From Nicotiana tabacum (taxonomy: Eukaryota > Streptophyta > Magnoliopsida > Solanales > Solanaceae): 64,000 bases of DNA. The notes beneath the pieces are model-generated. The model had not been told where the DNA came from and did not search any database. It saw only the letters and a list, made by a program, of their open reading frames with translations. The DNA lies in contig NC_134101.1 in assembly GCF_000715075.1 (NCBI RefSeq), positions 195,444,103-195,508,102 on the forward strand, written 5' to 3'. Position 1 is the stretch's first letter; each line of letters opens with the position of its first letter. The translations under genes and the position numbers were made by a program. Below, one piece after another: positions 11,441-23,924 of this stretch.

Positions 11441-12046
11441 ATTTCTACTTGTTATATACCTCCTGAATTACCTGTTTTACTTGGTTTGAAGGTATTTCAT
11501 TTGACTTCCTCACTGATCTACTACTTTAAGTGATTTTACTGCTTGGTATAGAATTGCTTTGTGCCTTTACGTGTTTCTTGCTTTCAGCCATTATTTATGA
11601 TTATTACTCACTGAGTCGGAGTACTCACATTACTCCCTGCACGGTGTGTGCAGATTCAAGAATCGCAGAGTCCGCTCCTGAGTGCTGATCCTTCCAGTCT
11701 AGACAGTGTTTTCGGAGACTACGAGGTAGCTGTTGGCGTGCGCAGCCCCCGTGCCTCCCTTATCTTACTATTATCATGTTCTTGAATTTCTGAATCGGAT
11801 TTTGTATCTATTAGACTGGTATCCATATTTATTAGTTGCTCATGACTTGGGACACCCCGGTTTGGGCTGTGTCGGGATGGTTTCTACCATTGTTATTATT
11901 ATTTCTGCAAATTATGGTTATTATATCATGTTTTAGAACTATTTATGGTATTTAACTGTTTAAAAGAGGTGTTCTGTTTTGGTCTGGCTGGCCTCGTCTT
12001 CACGAGAGGCGCCATCACGACCGGGTTCGGGGTTAGGGTCGTGACA

Positions 12047-12827
12047 AGCTTCAACTTCTGCGGATCCTGCTGGTTCTCCCCCTTTCCGCTTCTGCAATGA
12101 TGTCGCCGCTTCTGCAGCTACGCATATGCGGGACCCAATCGTAGATGCGGTTATGACAGAAGATCAACAGTTGAAGCTGTTCAAACAACTCCCAATTCTT
12201 CCGACAACCTTCCGAAACCATCCCGAGGCCCCCAGGACCTCAACAAAAAATGCAACCAAGTCTAGCACCACTGTCCAAACTTATACCAATCTTTAAAACA
12301 CCTAAAGCAACATCGAAATGACGAATCAACCACAGATTCTAGCCAAAGAACTCCCAAACTCTAAATTTACGCTTTCGATCAAAAAGATCTAACAAACCTC
12401 GTCCGAATGACCTGAAATTTTACACACATGTCACATTCAACACTACGGAGCTACTCCAACTTCTGGAATTCCATTCCGACCCTCGAATCAAAATCTCACT
12501 ATCGAACTGGAAACTTCAAAATTCGACTTTCGGCATTTCTAGCCTAAATTAGCTACGGACCTCCAAGACACAATCCGAGCATGCCCCTATGCCCGAAATT
12601 CCATTCGGTCGTTTTAAGAATTCCATTTCGAGGTCGTCTTCACACTGTTTCAACTACGGTCAAATTTCCAAAATTTAAGGTCTCATTTAGGGACTAAGTG
12701 TCCCAAAACTCTCCGAAACTCAAAACCGAATATCCCGGCAAATGAAAATAGCATAAATAAATATGGGAAAAGTAGTTAATAGGGGATCGGGACGTTAATG
12801 CTTAAAACGACCGGTCGGATCGTTACA
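12047..12827 (-). mobile_element. Tekay-type LTR fragment, opposite strand
   Basis: On the minus strand it starts TGTAACGATCCGACCGGTCG at 12827, continues with the family's 5' LTR text, and is cut at 12047 inside a palindromic island of the CCGCAGAAGCGG/CCGCATCTGCGG type (12060-12160). It joins the plus-strand LTR end directly. Confidence 0.82.
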
Positions 12828-13500
12828 TTTATCTTAATCTTAAATTATCTTTAATTTATAATTTTTTTCTTAATCTATCTTTAATTTATCCTTTATATAT
12901 ATATTGGCTAGCAAATGCAATTAGTTTCGACCATTCGGTTAATTTTATATTTTCCCCTTAAAATTGGAATGACTCAATCCAGACTGATCCAATAACCATA
13001 TACACAAGTTAAAATAATACAAAAAGTTAATTCTTCCCCCATAAAAACTTTGTTCGGTATGCATGAAATTATGACAAAAAAATAAAAATAAAATGTATAA
13101 TTAAAGAGCACTTGAAATAAAAATGTTATCAATTTGAATAAAAATCTCAAAAATAAAAATAAAGATAGAGTATCATATTTTGAAGGATTTACTATTCAAT
13201 TTTAGTATTATTTTAATTTGTATATAGAGAGAGAGGGATAACCCAACCCGACCTGACCCATTCGCCCAATACTCATATATATACACGATTGTAGAATATA
13301 AGGAAACAAGTTGGGAAGTAGACTGGGATCTGTGGATATTCGTAAAGCCGATACTATTATATAGAAGCCAATGAAAAGAGAGATCTATTTTGGGAGTCCT
13401 AAATAAAGATCGGATATGTCTATATATTTATTGATTCAAAGTTGTTAGCTGTTAAAATTTAGTGCCTTTTTTGTTTTCTAATTGGCATAAAGATTTAAAC
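12828..13500. other. AT-rich intergenic DNA, no feature seen
   Basis: Runs of A/T, (TA)n near 12890 and 13255, and a GA-rich patch near 13225. No open frame, RNA gene or recognised repeat could be supported. Confidence 0.5.
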
Positions 13501-13504
13501 TACA

Positions 13505-13800
13505 AGCATGGGCAGATTTAGGGGCGGAAGAGGGCGAACCCCTTAGCCAAAAAATTACACTGTACATATAAGCGAAATTCGATTTGTATCTCTATATTTT
13601 ATATTTTGAATTCCTTTAACACAACTCAAAAGCTTAGCTCAGTGGTCAAGGGGTTCAAAATCTTTGTAAGATTGCTGACTCAATTTCCACTAGTCAGTCT
13701 CCTGAATTGTTGGACCAGGAGTTGTAGCATTATTTCCTCGTTGTTTACTATTGGTAGCCATTATTTTTTTCAACTAATAAAATTCTCAAAGTATCAAAAT
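13505..13800. repeat. Fragment of a dispersed Solanaceae-type repeat, possibly SINE-like
   Basis: The text 'ggggcggaagagggcgaacccctta...attacactgtacatata...tttgaattcc' resembles a short dispersed repeat I recall from Solanaceae genomes. It is followed at about 13632 by tagctcagtgg, which fits a tRNA-type A box. No convincing B box or terminal repeat is visible, so the SINE label is tentative. Confidence 0.35.
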
Positions 13801-13859
13801 AGATGATAGAGAACCCAATAAAATTTCTACGTGAAGAAATACCAATTAAGTGTAATTCT

Positions 13860-14503
13860 TGACAGAGGAACTAGCAAAATTCCTCAATTATCAAATATAC
13901 CCCAATATATCTAATACCAAAGATAGATGTTAGTAACCAAAGAATCCACCAAGATAGAATTGAATAAGAACTAGATTTCTCAAAGGCATAATATAGAGAA
14001 CAAAAAATACCCCACAAATCAGAAGACAAAATATGCCAGCAATGTGTATCAAAAGACAAAATAGACTAGCAAACTCAATAGACAAAAGATGGTCACAAAT
14101 CAGAGAGCCAAAACGAAATTATAAGCAGTGGGTATCGAGTACCAAACCAATATAACGAAGCCTATAACTTCAGAAATTGTGACTTATTGGTCAAAACGCA
14201 TCAGAACTTCACCAAAATGACTAGGTGATGCTGGAGAAGAAAGTCTGACCTCAAACAGACCACCCACGCGTATTCACGTGTTGCCGACACAATCCCTGTT
14301 AGAAACGTTAGCTGACGTGTGAGCTTCACACGTGGCCCCTCTGGCTGAATCTGGAATAATGCAAATCGGAGGGAGCGGCCTTCCACAGGAAAATTATAAA
14401 TTTTATTTCCCAAGTCCCAAGAGCTTCTTCCAAAACCAGTCAAATACGGTGAGTGGTCACCACCAGTGAGTTTTCTTCTGGCACTACGCCGGCTCTAATA
14501 CCA
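13860..14503 (-). mobile_element. Copia leader (5' internal) segment beyond its LTR
   Basis: On the minus strand the primer-site-like TGGTATTAGAGCC (14491-14503) directly follows the LTR end, then about 600 bp of leader-like sequence with no confident open frame. An LTR with internal 3' sequence on one side and a primer site plus leader on the other indicates a tandem or recombined copia arrangement. The low-coordinate end is uncertain. Confidence 0.55.
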
Positions 14504-14701
14504 TGTAAGCTGTAAAATACAAAGACAATAGAGCAATCTCTCATATCTTGTATTCAATATGTAACAAGTATAGATACAAGTACATACAACCCTAACTGTG
14601 GAAATAACCAAAAAGGAAATCCAATAAAGCTGATGTGAATCCCTATAATTATGCTAGCTATGTATACTGCTTCAGATTATGTCTACATTCATTATCGAAC
14701 A
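14504..14701 (-). mobile_element. Short copia LTR (~198 bp)
   Basis: On the minus strand it runs TGTTCGATAATG... to ...CTTACA. It is preceded by a purine-rich tract (complement of 14702-14717) and followed by a Met-tRNA-like primer site. The length fits a short-LTR Ty1/copia family. No second copy is in the window to compare. Confidence 0.72.
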
Positions 14702-15130
14702 CTCCCCCTCAAGGTGGAGCATAGATATTGATCATGCCCAGCTTGTTACAAAGGTAATCAACTTGAATTCCCTTCAACCCCTTGTGAATAAATCAGTTGG
14801 TTGCTCTTATGTCTTTACGTAGCCAGTGGAGATCAAGTTCTCTTGATTCTTCTCATGAATAAAATAGCAGTCAACCTCAATATGCTTAGTTCTTTCATGA
14901 TACACCAGATTTGACGCAATATGGAGGGCAGCTTGATTGTCACACCAGAGTTTTGCTGGTATTGGATGCTCCAACCCAATTTCAGTCAAAAGATGATGTA
15001 TCCATATAATCTTACATGTAGACTGTGACATAGCTCTATACTCGGATTCTGCACTGGATCGAGATACAACACTTTGCTTCTTACTACTCCATGATACCAA
15101 GTTTCCTCCAACAAAGACACAATAACCTGT
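14702..15130 (-). pseudogene. Copia RNase H (C-terminal pol)
   Basis: Minus-strand reading gives [20 protein letters not shown], then SRSSAESEYRAM and 'LWCDNQAALHIASN', the copia RNase H signature blocks, and 'HERTKHIEVDCYFIHEK', ending in a few stops before the polypurine tract. It is separated from the RT by the LINE insertion. About 700 bp of pol between 'YFLGVEV' and 'STGYC' are absent, so a deletion accompanied or followed the insertion. Confidence 0.88.
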
Positions 15131-16526
15131 AGAAAATTGATGGAGCAGTATAGGGAGAGAATGAAGGACTTGCATATGGTGTTCATCGACTTAGAAAAGG
15201 CGTACGATAAAGTTTTGTGGGAGGTTTTGTGGAGATGTTTGGAGGCTAGAGGTGTACTTGTTGCATACATTAGGTTGACTAAGGACATGTATGATGGAGT
15301 AAAGACCTGGGTGAGGATGGTGGGTGGGGACTCAGACCATTTTCCAGTTATGATGATGGACATACTCCGTCCTTTTTTGTTTGCTCTGGTGATGGACGTA
15401 CTGATGTGCCACATCCAAGGAGAGGTGCTGGTATATGCTATTTGCAGATGATATTGTACTGATTTACGAGATGTGAGACGGTGTGAACGCGCAATTAGAG
15501 GTATGGAGGTAGACCCTGGAATCTAAAGGTTTCAAGTTGAGTAGGACTAAGACAAAATACTTGGAGTGTATGTTCAGTGGTGAGACTCTAGGAGGGGAAG
15601 GGGAGGTGAGGCTGGACTCGCAGGTCATCCCTAGGAAAGGGAGTTTTAAGTATATTGGGTCTATTATTCAGGGAGAAGGGGAGATTGATAGAGATGTCAC
15701 ACATTGTATTAGATCGAGATGGATGAAATGGAGACTCGCTTCTGGTATTTTGTATGACAAGAAGGTGCCACCAAAACTTAAGGGTATGTTCTACAGAGTG
15801 GTGGTCAGACCAACGCTGTTGTATGGGGCTGAGTGTTGGCCAATCAAGATCGCTCATGTCCAGAAGATGAAGGTAGTAGAGATGAGAATGTTGAGATGGA
15901 TGTGAGGGCACACCAGGTTAGATACGATCAGAAATAAGGTTATTCGTGATAAGGTGGGTGTGGCCCCTATTGAGGATAAGACGCGAGAAGTGCGGCTCAG
16001 ATGGTTTGGTCATGTGAGGAGGACGAGCACAAACGCATAGGTGAGGAGGTGTGATAGGTTGACATTGGAGGCCTACACAGAGGTAGAGGTAGGCCAAAGA
16101 AAAGGTGGGGTGAGGTGATTAGGCAAGGCATGGCGCAACTTCAACTGACCGAAGACATGACCCTTGATAGGAAGATATGGAGGTCGAGGATTAGGGTAGT
16201 AGAGTAGGTAGTCTAGAGTGTTCATAATAGTAGTATTGGCACACATTTTCACTTTCTATTGGTAGTAGGTTTTTATGACTAACCGTTGTTTTCTTTCATT
16301 GTTGATCACCTTACTGTCTTGTTATTTTTATTCTGCTTTTATATGGATTTTTGATATTGTCCCTTCTTGTCTATATTTTTATTAATATGGTGCTTATACC
16401 TTCCTGAGCCAAGGGTCTACTGGAAACAGCCTCTTTATCCTCACAAGGTAGGGGTAAGGTCTGCGTACACACAACCCTCCCCAAACCCCACAGTGTGGAA
16501 TATTATTGGGTATGTTGTTGTTGTTG
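15131..16526 (+). mobile_element. RTE-like LINE, 5'-truncated, inserted in copia
   Basis: Plus-strand non-LTR retrotransposon fragment. It begins inside RT ('[20 protein letters not shown]'), has FADD at 15441-15452 (FADDIVL), then '[11 protein letters not shown]', '[17 protein letters not shown]', '[17 protein letters not shown]' and '[12 protein letters not shown]', typical of plant LINE ORF2 C-termini. Frameshifts and stops (about 15450, 15904) disable it. The 3' end (16410-16526) matches the tail shared by tobacco TS SINEs and RTE LINEs and finishes in (TTG)n at 16514-16526. 5' truncation is normal for target-primed insertion. Confidence 0.85.
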
Positions 16527-18895
16527 CTTATATTTACTTCTACTCCCAAAAAGTATTTCAACTGGCCCAAGTCCTTTGTATGAAACCTAGTATGCATAAA
16601 AGACTTGAGGGAAGAAACCCGGGCATAGTTACTTCATGTGATAACAATATCATCAACATATACAACAAGAAGAATAGTGCTACCTACTGATTTTCGATAA
16701 AAGACCGAGTGATCGCACTTACTCATTTTCAGCCCAAATTCCGGAACTACCTCACTGAACTTGCCAAACCAAGCTCGTGGACTCTACTTTAAGCCATACA
16801 AGGACTTCTTCAAATGACAGAATTTCATGTACTCCCCCTAAGCAACAAAACCGGGTGGTTACTCAATATACACTTCCTCCTGAAGATCACCATGAAGGAA
16901 AGCATTCTTGATATCCAACTGATGTGAAGACCAATTCTCGTATGCAGCTAGAGAAATAAATAAGCGTACAGAAGTGAGTTTGGCAACCGGGGAGAAGGTG
17001 TCAGAATAATCTACCCCATAAGTTTGAGCATACCCTTTAGCCACAAGTCTAGCCTTAAATCTTGCCACAGAACCATCTGGATTAACTTTAACTGTAAAGA
17101 CCCACTTGCATCCCACGGGTTTCTTTCCCTTTGGTAAATCTACCAGACCCCATGTGTGGTTATCCTCTAAAGCATGTATTTCCTCAAGCATTGCATCAAA
17201 CCATCCGAGATGATTCAAAGCCTTCTTCACTATTTTGGGTACGGAGATGGAGTCTAGAGAAGCAATCATAGATATAGACGTAGAGGATAAGTGGTCATAG
17301 GAAACAAAGTTAGCAACAGAATATGTCGATTTGCAAGTACATGTACCTTTACGAAGAGCAATAGGAAGGAAGGTCAAGGTTATCCGGAGGATCGGGCAAA
17401 GGAGGATTAGACGATGAAGGAACTGGTGCGGGACATGTATCATTTGTCTCTCCCCTCCGTGAATACACTTGAACAATTGGGGGTCTTGTTAACACAGTTG
17501 GAGCAGGTACTGAAGGCACATTAGTCGATTGGTGCTCAACAAAAGAACTAGGAGCTGGAAGAGTATCTTCTGATTGTTCTCTCAAAGTACGGGTAACCTA
17601 ATATACTAGTCACTCATCTTCCTCCCCCTGACTTGTAGAAATGGGAGATGCATAGAAAAATGGTGTAGCCTCTAAAAATACCACATCAGTTGATACGAAA
17701 TATTTGCCAAGCTCAGTATAATAACAATGATACCCCTTCTGAAGGTGAGAATAGCCCAAGAAAACACACTTCAATGCCTTGGGATCCAACTTGTTAAGAG
17801 ATGTTTGAACATCTCAAACATAACATGTGCTTCAAAACACCTTAGATTCCACCGAAAATAATGACTTGTTCGAAAAAATAACACTATAAGGCACATTACC
17901 ACCAAGCACAGCAGATGGCATCCGATTAATAAGAAAATAAGCCGTAAAAACCGCATCAACCCAGAATTGTTTAGGCACCTTCATCTAGAACAAAAGTGCT
18001 GGAGCTGTCTCAAGTAGATGCATATTATTTCTCTCAGCAACTCCATTTTTAGAGGGTGTATCAACACATGAAGACTTATGTAACATACCATGTTGTCTCA
18101 TGTAGGACTGAAATAACTCTGACATGTATTCTTTAGCATTATCACTCCTTAGAGTACATACCAAAGCATTGAATTAAGTTTCTACTTCAGCACAAAAGGC
18201 AGAAAAGTGAGTAAACACTTCAGAGAGGCTCTTCATAAAGTAAATCAAAGTCATTCGAGAAAAATCATCTTCAAAAGTGACAAAATACTTATGCCCAGTT
18301 TTAGAAACAGTTGGACATGGTCCCCAAACATCAGAATGGACTAAATCAAAAGCTGACTCAGCTCGCTTATTAACCATTAGACTTAATGAGATGCGATGGT
18401 GTTCTGCAAATTGACATGACTCACAATCCAATGACGAAATATTCTAAAACTGAGGACAAAGCTTCTTCAAAAAAGGTAGAGAGGGATTTCCCAATCGACA
18501 ATGTGATTCAAAAAGAGACACAACATTGGAGAATGCAATAGGCCGTTGCTCTCATTCATCAAGAATGTAGAGATCACCAGATACATATCCTTTACCAATA
18601 ACATGTTTTGTTGAAAGATCTAAAAATAAACAATAATCCGGAAAGAACACAACACAACAATTAAGGTCTTTGGTGATTTTACTAACAAAAATCAAATTGA
18701 AGGCCAAGTGTGGTAGACATAATAGAGATGACAGGGTAATAGAGGAAGTTGGTTCAACAGTCCCAGATCCAACACTGCTACAAGTTGACCCATCAGCTAT
18801 AGTAACCGAAGAGGGTACAATGTAAGTCATTTTAAGCTTTTGCAATTTGCTCGCCAGTTCTCGGGCATGACTAGCCCTATGTGATGTATTATGAC
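16527..18895 (-). pseudogene. Copia pol: integrase and reverse transcriptase
   Basis: Reading down the minus strand: a post-protease segment (18552-18845), GAG-pre-integrase and integrase ('MDCESCQFAEHH', 'VHSDVWGPCPTVS', 'FEDDFSRMTLIYF' at 18174-18431), a variable linker, then RT from about 17290 ('[20 protein letters not shown]', '[20 protein letters not shown]', '[19 protein letters not shown]'), and the catalytic YVDD at 16649-16660. The gag and protease active site are missing because a Tekay LTR abuts near 18900. Many stops and frameshifts interrupt it. It is clearly Ty1/copia; the lineage is not resolved. Confidence 0.9.
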
Positions 18896-18904
18896 TTATG
18901 TAAA

Positions 18905-21436
18905 TTATCGTTTTTGGTTTTCAAGGTAATCAGAATGAATTTGGAAGAAACAAGTTTGAATGATGTTATGGGATATGTTGGCATGTTTGGTTGAGGTCCC
19001 GAGGGCCTCGGGTGAGTTTCGGGTGGTTGAACGGATCATTTTATGTTGGAAAAAGTTGCAAAAAAACTGTTGTTGGTGTTGCAGGTTTTTGACCTTCGCG
19101 TTCGCGATGGATGTCCCGCATTCATGAAGGGTTAGGATATGAGGTAGTGGAGTTGGCCTGCGCGTTCGCGAAGGTTGTCCCACGTTCACAAAAGGCTGAG
19201 GTCAGTGGTCATCACGTTGGCGAGGGTTTTGCTGCGTTCACGTAGAGGAAGTGGAATAGCTGAGACCCCAAGGCAATTGTTCTACGCGTTCGCATAGTAG
19301 AGGTCGCGTTCGCGAAGAGGTGAGTCAGTTGTGCATCGCATTCGCGGAAGGGTTCTCGCGTTCGCATAGAAGGAACTTTGGTCAGTGAAGTTGTGTGCTT
19401 CGCGAACGCGAGGGAGATGCCGCGTTCACGATGAAGAAAAATCTGGGCATACAGATTATATTTGGAAATCGAGGGTTTAAGTCCAATATCATAAAAACCA
19501 TTAGAGAGCTTGGCAGAAGGTGAAATTTGAGGAGATTTTCAGTGGAGCTTTGGGATAAGTATTCTTTACTCATATTTGGTTTAATTCCATGATTTACTTG
19601 AATTTCATCATTTAATTTGAGAAATTAGAGTGGAAATATGGGGAAAATGGAATAAAAGTTTGAGAATTCTTTTGGGGATTTAAATGGGCATTTAATGTCG
19701 GATTTTGATGTATTTGATATGTATGAACTCGTGAGAGTGTAAGGATTCTATTGATGTATTTTTTATCAGATTTCGAGACATGGGCCCGGGGGGCCGGGTT
19801 TGGTCAATTTCGGAATTTTTGGTATAAATTGGATATTTTCGAGTGGGCTTTGTTCCCCTAGCATATTTTGATGGTATGAATCTGCTTTTGGCTAGATTTG
19901 GAGTATTCGGAGGCCGAGTCGAGAGGCAAAGGCATCGCGGGCTAGAGTTATGACCGGATTGAGGTAAGTAATGATTGTAAATGTTTGTCGTGAGGGTATG
20001 AAACCCCGGATTTCATATCGTTGTGCTGCTTTGAGGTGACACCATGCTAGATGACGAGAGTGGGGTCGTGCACCGTTGGGGATTGTAACTTAGTCCGTCT
20101 CGTATGACTGTTAAGTCACGTATTTGATTGTAAATTGTTTGATATCATTGTGTTTGGAAATTTTTACCATATTTTGGGTTGAATGACATATTTGGGCTTC
20201 GTGCCAATTGTGTTGGACCGTTAGGGGATTTTACTACTATTCCTCACTGGTTTTACTTCATATTTGTACTCAGCCATGCTATATTCTACATGTTTTCATA
20301 ACTCAGCCATATTTACTCCGTTTTGATATTTTAAATGATATTTTGGGTTGAGCATCATGTTTTACTGTTGCCTGAGTGGCATGAGAGATTTCTGACTAAG
20401 TGAGGCCGAGGGCCTGTGTTGTGAGGATATTATGGGATCGGGCTGCGCGTCGCAACAGTGTGGTATTGATTTATGATTATGAGGCCGAGGGCCTAATTGT
20501 AACGCCACGAGGTGGCTTGATATGAGGCCGAGAGCCTGCTTGATATGCCACGAGATGACTTATTATTGCGCTTGGGCCGTATGGGGCCACTCCCGGAGTC
20601 TGTACACCCCTAGTGAGCACGGGTACCCAGTATGAGATGTGATGTAGCCCGAGGGGCTGATGTTGTTCCATGTTGTTGCCCGAGAGGCAGTTCTTGATTT
20701 ATATTATGACCGAGGGGCTGATTACGAGTGATTGTGAAGTAGCTCGAGGGGCTGGTTCTGTTGATATTATGCACAAGGGGCAGTTTATGATACATATTTT
20801 TACCCAAGGGGCTATTTACATTTCTATCGTTTTTACTTACTGCTTTATCACTCGTTTGAAACCATTGAAAGTTGTTTGAAACTGTTTTACTGAAACTGAG
20901 CTTGATTTACGAAGAAAACAATTTCTGTACTGTATTGGAAAGGTACTGCATTTGCTGTAGTGTTACGCTGTATTTTACGTGTTTTCTTACTACGCAGCTT
21001 TCATTTACCTTTATTACTTACTGAGGTGGAGTACTCACATTACTCCCTGCACCTTGTGTGTAGATTCAGGAATTTCTGAACCCGTGGTAGTAGGTGTTGA
21101 TTGCTCAGTGGCAGAGTCATCGGAGTTAGCAAGGTAGATGCCCGACATTCACGGCACTGCTTTTCTCCCTCTTGTTTTCATTAGACTGTATTTAGTACAT
21201 TTTCAGACTTTTCATTGTATTCAGACCTTAGTAGATGCTCGTGACTTGTGACACCCTGATGTTGGGCTTGCATATTATTTCTGCACTATTCATTTAGACT
21301 TACATTATGAAATATTTGTTTAATTAAAGGCTTAAAAATGATTCTTATTGATTAATGGTTAATTTGGGAGTTGTGTCAGCTGGCCTAGTTTCACGATAGG
21401 TGCCATCATGACCGGGTCGGTTTAAGGGTCGTGACA
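18905..21436 (+). mobile_element. Tekay-type 5' LTR, 5'-truncated
   Basis: Same text as the 9156-12046 LTR from about offset 530 onward. Landmarks: CG-rich island 19095-19430, donor-like GAG|GTAAGT at 19964, GAG-loop hairpins 20350-20820, hairpin CTGCAC...GTGTAG at 21047-21063, and end tgaca at 21436, directly before a primer site. About 0.5 kb of the LTR start is missing where it meets the copia pol. Confidence 0.85.
20350..20820 (+). repeat. GAG-loop hairpin array (longest copy)
   Basis: About 12 short hairpins: GGCC-GAG-GGCC twice, GCCAC-GAG-GTGGC, AGGC-CGAGA-GCCT, a GGGCC...GGCC stem, AGCCC-GAG-GGGCT, TGCC-CGAGA-GGCA, then four partly decayed copies. Spacing is about 25-50 bp. The stem sequence changes while the GAG core persists. 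Confidence 0.75.
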
Positions 21437-21452
21437 AGTTGGTATCAGAGCC
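21437..21452 (+). promoter_or_regulatory. Primer binding site (initiator Met tRNA)
   Basis: tggtatcagagcc directly after the LTR end is complementary to the 3' end of plant initiator Met tRNA, the usual gypsy minus-strand primer. Confidence 0.85.
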
Positions 21453-23500
21453 TAGGTTACATAGGTCTCACAAGTCATGAGCAGGTTAGTAGAGTCTCGC
21501 AGATCGGTACGGAGACATCTGTACTTATCCTCAGGAGGCTGCAGAACCTTTAGGAAAAAACTTCACATTCTTGAACTCTTATCGTGCGTCCTTGATTCAG
21601 CTTGAAATGTAACTCCTTAAATTCCTTCCACGGGTTCATATACGCGCATGAGCGCTTAGTATGAGATATGCATCGATGGCTTGTGATTCCCTGATCGAGG
21701 AGCAAGATGTGATTTTTGTGTGTTGATGTTGGGCCAATCTAGATGACTTGAGGCCGGGTTTTGCCTATAGCTTGAGCACTGAGGATTTGATTGTGTGAGC
21801 ACGTGCTTCTAGATTTGTATGTCTGATGGTGTCCCGATTAGTGGGAGTGATGACTGGATAGTTATGTGATGAGTATGAGGTGATTGTGAGATGTGTTCAT
21901 ATGATTTGATTGGGACAAGAAGGGTCTAGTTGGGGGTAGTAAGAACTATTTGGTGCTTGATTTCCATCTTGATTTGATGTATAGCCCAAGTTATGGGAGT
22001 GTGAAGAATCTTTTCATGTTTTATAGTTGGGGAATGAAGTAAATTTCATGTTGCAATATGAATTCAGACTCAGGAAGATTAAGTGATTGCGAAATGTTAT
22101 GACGTGGAAGGGTGTAAAGAGATGTTAGTTTGAGGCGAAGCAGGTGGGTTATCTCCTGCGGACTGTTCAGAATTGGCGTGATCCTTTATGTTATTTATTG
22201 GAAGATCTCTGTTACCAGTGAAGTATATGTGTTGCAATTTGAATTTGGGTCACCTAAGAGATCGGGCTTGACTGTCACGAGGGTTAATACGATATTTGCA
22301 GAAGATTTAAAGTACTAGATGGTCTGTGTTTCACGAGGTTATGAAGGATAGATTTTAATCTCACTATGGTATTATAGCAGTAATAAAGTATATTCATTAT
22401 GAGTTATTGTGTGTTTTGATCTATGGCTTTTAGCCAAGTGGTGGAGTCTATTATTGATTAGTTGATTGCACGGTTTTGTGCTATGTTGGTTCCAGTTTGA
22501 GGTGTACTGGTAAATCAGTTATGGCTTACGGAGGATGAGACCGAGGATGGCTCGAGTAAAGGAATTTTCAATAAAGGTTATGTTGTGCTTTATGGGTATA
22601 TAAGAATCACAGAATGACTTGAGTTGTTATGAGTAAAGGGTATACAATGCATAGAACAGGAAGTTGCTTGGTTGTATTAAGGTGAGATTACGTTCTACGG
22701 TGTCGGGGTGTTAATGGAGCACGGGTCGTCCAGTCCATTTGATCGGACTAATTGCGGTTTGAGTAGAGAGGATGACTCTCGAGAATGGTTCTAGTGGGTT
22801 CAAGATTTTACATGTAATAATTGGAGATTTTCAGGTTGTATGCTTGGCTAGAAACTGAGGTTTGCGTTGGAGGGTGTCAAGACTTGTGGAATTTCTATAC
22901 CAATTATGGGATTCTATATATCAGTATTAGGAAGGTGAAGGTAATGACTTTGGATTTGCAGGAAGTCCCTTCAGGGTATGTATTTTGAATGTGGTACTTT
23001 TAGGAATATTTAAGAGAGTATTCAGCGGCTTATGAGCCTTAGATGTTGTACTTTTAGTAGTATATTTTCTACTAGCATGAGTAGTATGGGATGTATAATG
23101 ATTTTCTCCTAGATGGGATCAAATAGGAGAGTTCTTGGCTAGTTAAGTACGTAGTTTCTCGTGGCTCGGAATGGATATGAAGTTCTCATGTTTACCCTAG
23201 GATGATATGGTATATGAGGTATGTTGTGTAGGAGTGAGATTTGCATGTGTAAGGTCACGATTCAAATTTGAAAGGAAGGTCATAATTCTTAGGAAGCTCG
23301 GGCAGCTTCAGATAAATAGGGGAATGATATTACTAATTGGTGTGGCTTGATGAGGGTATACGTTTCAGAAAAGGGCAATGTGATTGAGTTGATGATACTT
23401 CATTAGTATTGCGGCACTCTCTTGTTGGATCGATTGCTGATATTCGAGTTTGCTTGGTGGCATAGAAGAATTATAGGAGTACCTCTCGTGGGATGATTGG
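21453..23500 (+). mobile_element. Non-coding interior of a Tekay-derived element
   Basis: The first ~150 bp match the leaders of the elements at 29640 and 40673 ('gtagagtctcgcagatcgg', 'acttatc.tcaggaggct'). The next ~1.9 kb is G/T-rich with no gag and no frame above about 60 codons. This is a non-autonomous or heavily decayed interior. Confidence 0.65.
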
Positions 23501-23924
23501 GTGTTAGAGGTGTGTTGTGTATTCGGACGGTGGAGTTTGGATTAGATATGGTGATTCGCGTGCTGTATGGATTTGGAGACAGGGACTTCTCATAGACAGG
23601 TTAGGTCGTGGTTGTAGACCGCGTATATCAGTCTTGTGTGGTAACTATTGGGGGTTTGGAGACCCGAGTGGATCTTTGTTACTTGGTATGTTAGATTTTT
23701 GATGTGATATTGGGTATAGACTAGTTGTCTCAGTATTGTGTTATTCTAGGTTGTTGCGCTAAGATGGCAACGCTGGCTATGCCGAGGATGCCACGGATTG
23801 AGTGGCGAGGTTCGACTGAGTATGCATTCAGTAGGGAGGTTTCATTTTTGAAAACCCAGCGGATGGCTGGGAAGGGTTGTTTTCTTATTTGGCCTTCATG
23901 ATGGATGTTAGTGTAGAGACTCCT
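23501..23924 (+). pseudogene. Tekay protease remnant
   Basis: Matches 5860-6178 of the 3.8-12 kb element: 'gtagaccg.gtatatcag', GLETRVDL, the segment before 'D..LS', 'MATLAMP...PRIEWRG', and 'FLKTQRMAGKG'. It is broken by frameshifts and ends at gagactcct, exactly the point where the fragment starting at 3762 resumes. EPV sequence follows. Confidence 0.75.

Larger units (their letters stand above)
9156..12046 (+). mobile_element. 3' LTR of the Tekay element (2.9 kb)
   Basis: Starts TGACGACCCGGCC directly after the polypurine tract and ends gggtcgtgaca at 12046, the same 3' end that precedes primer sites at 21436 and 40657. Landmarks: CG-rich island 9850-10245, donor-like GAG|GTGAGT (intron side at 10776), GAG-loop hairpin block 11155-11440, and hairpin CTGCAC-ggtgt-GTGCAG at 11637-11653. 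The matching 5' LTR is not in the window. Right after it lies an oppositely oriented LTR piece, so no target duplication can be read. Confidence 0.88.

Noticed and set aside
13632..13705. tRNA gene suggested by tagctcagtgg
   Set aside because: Only an A-box-like match; no B box and no cloverleaf.
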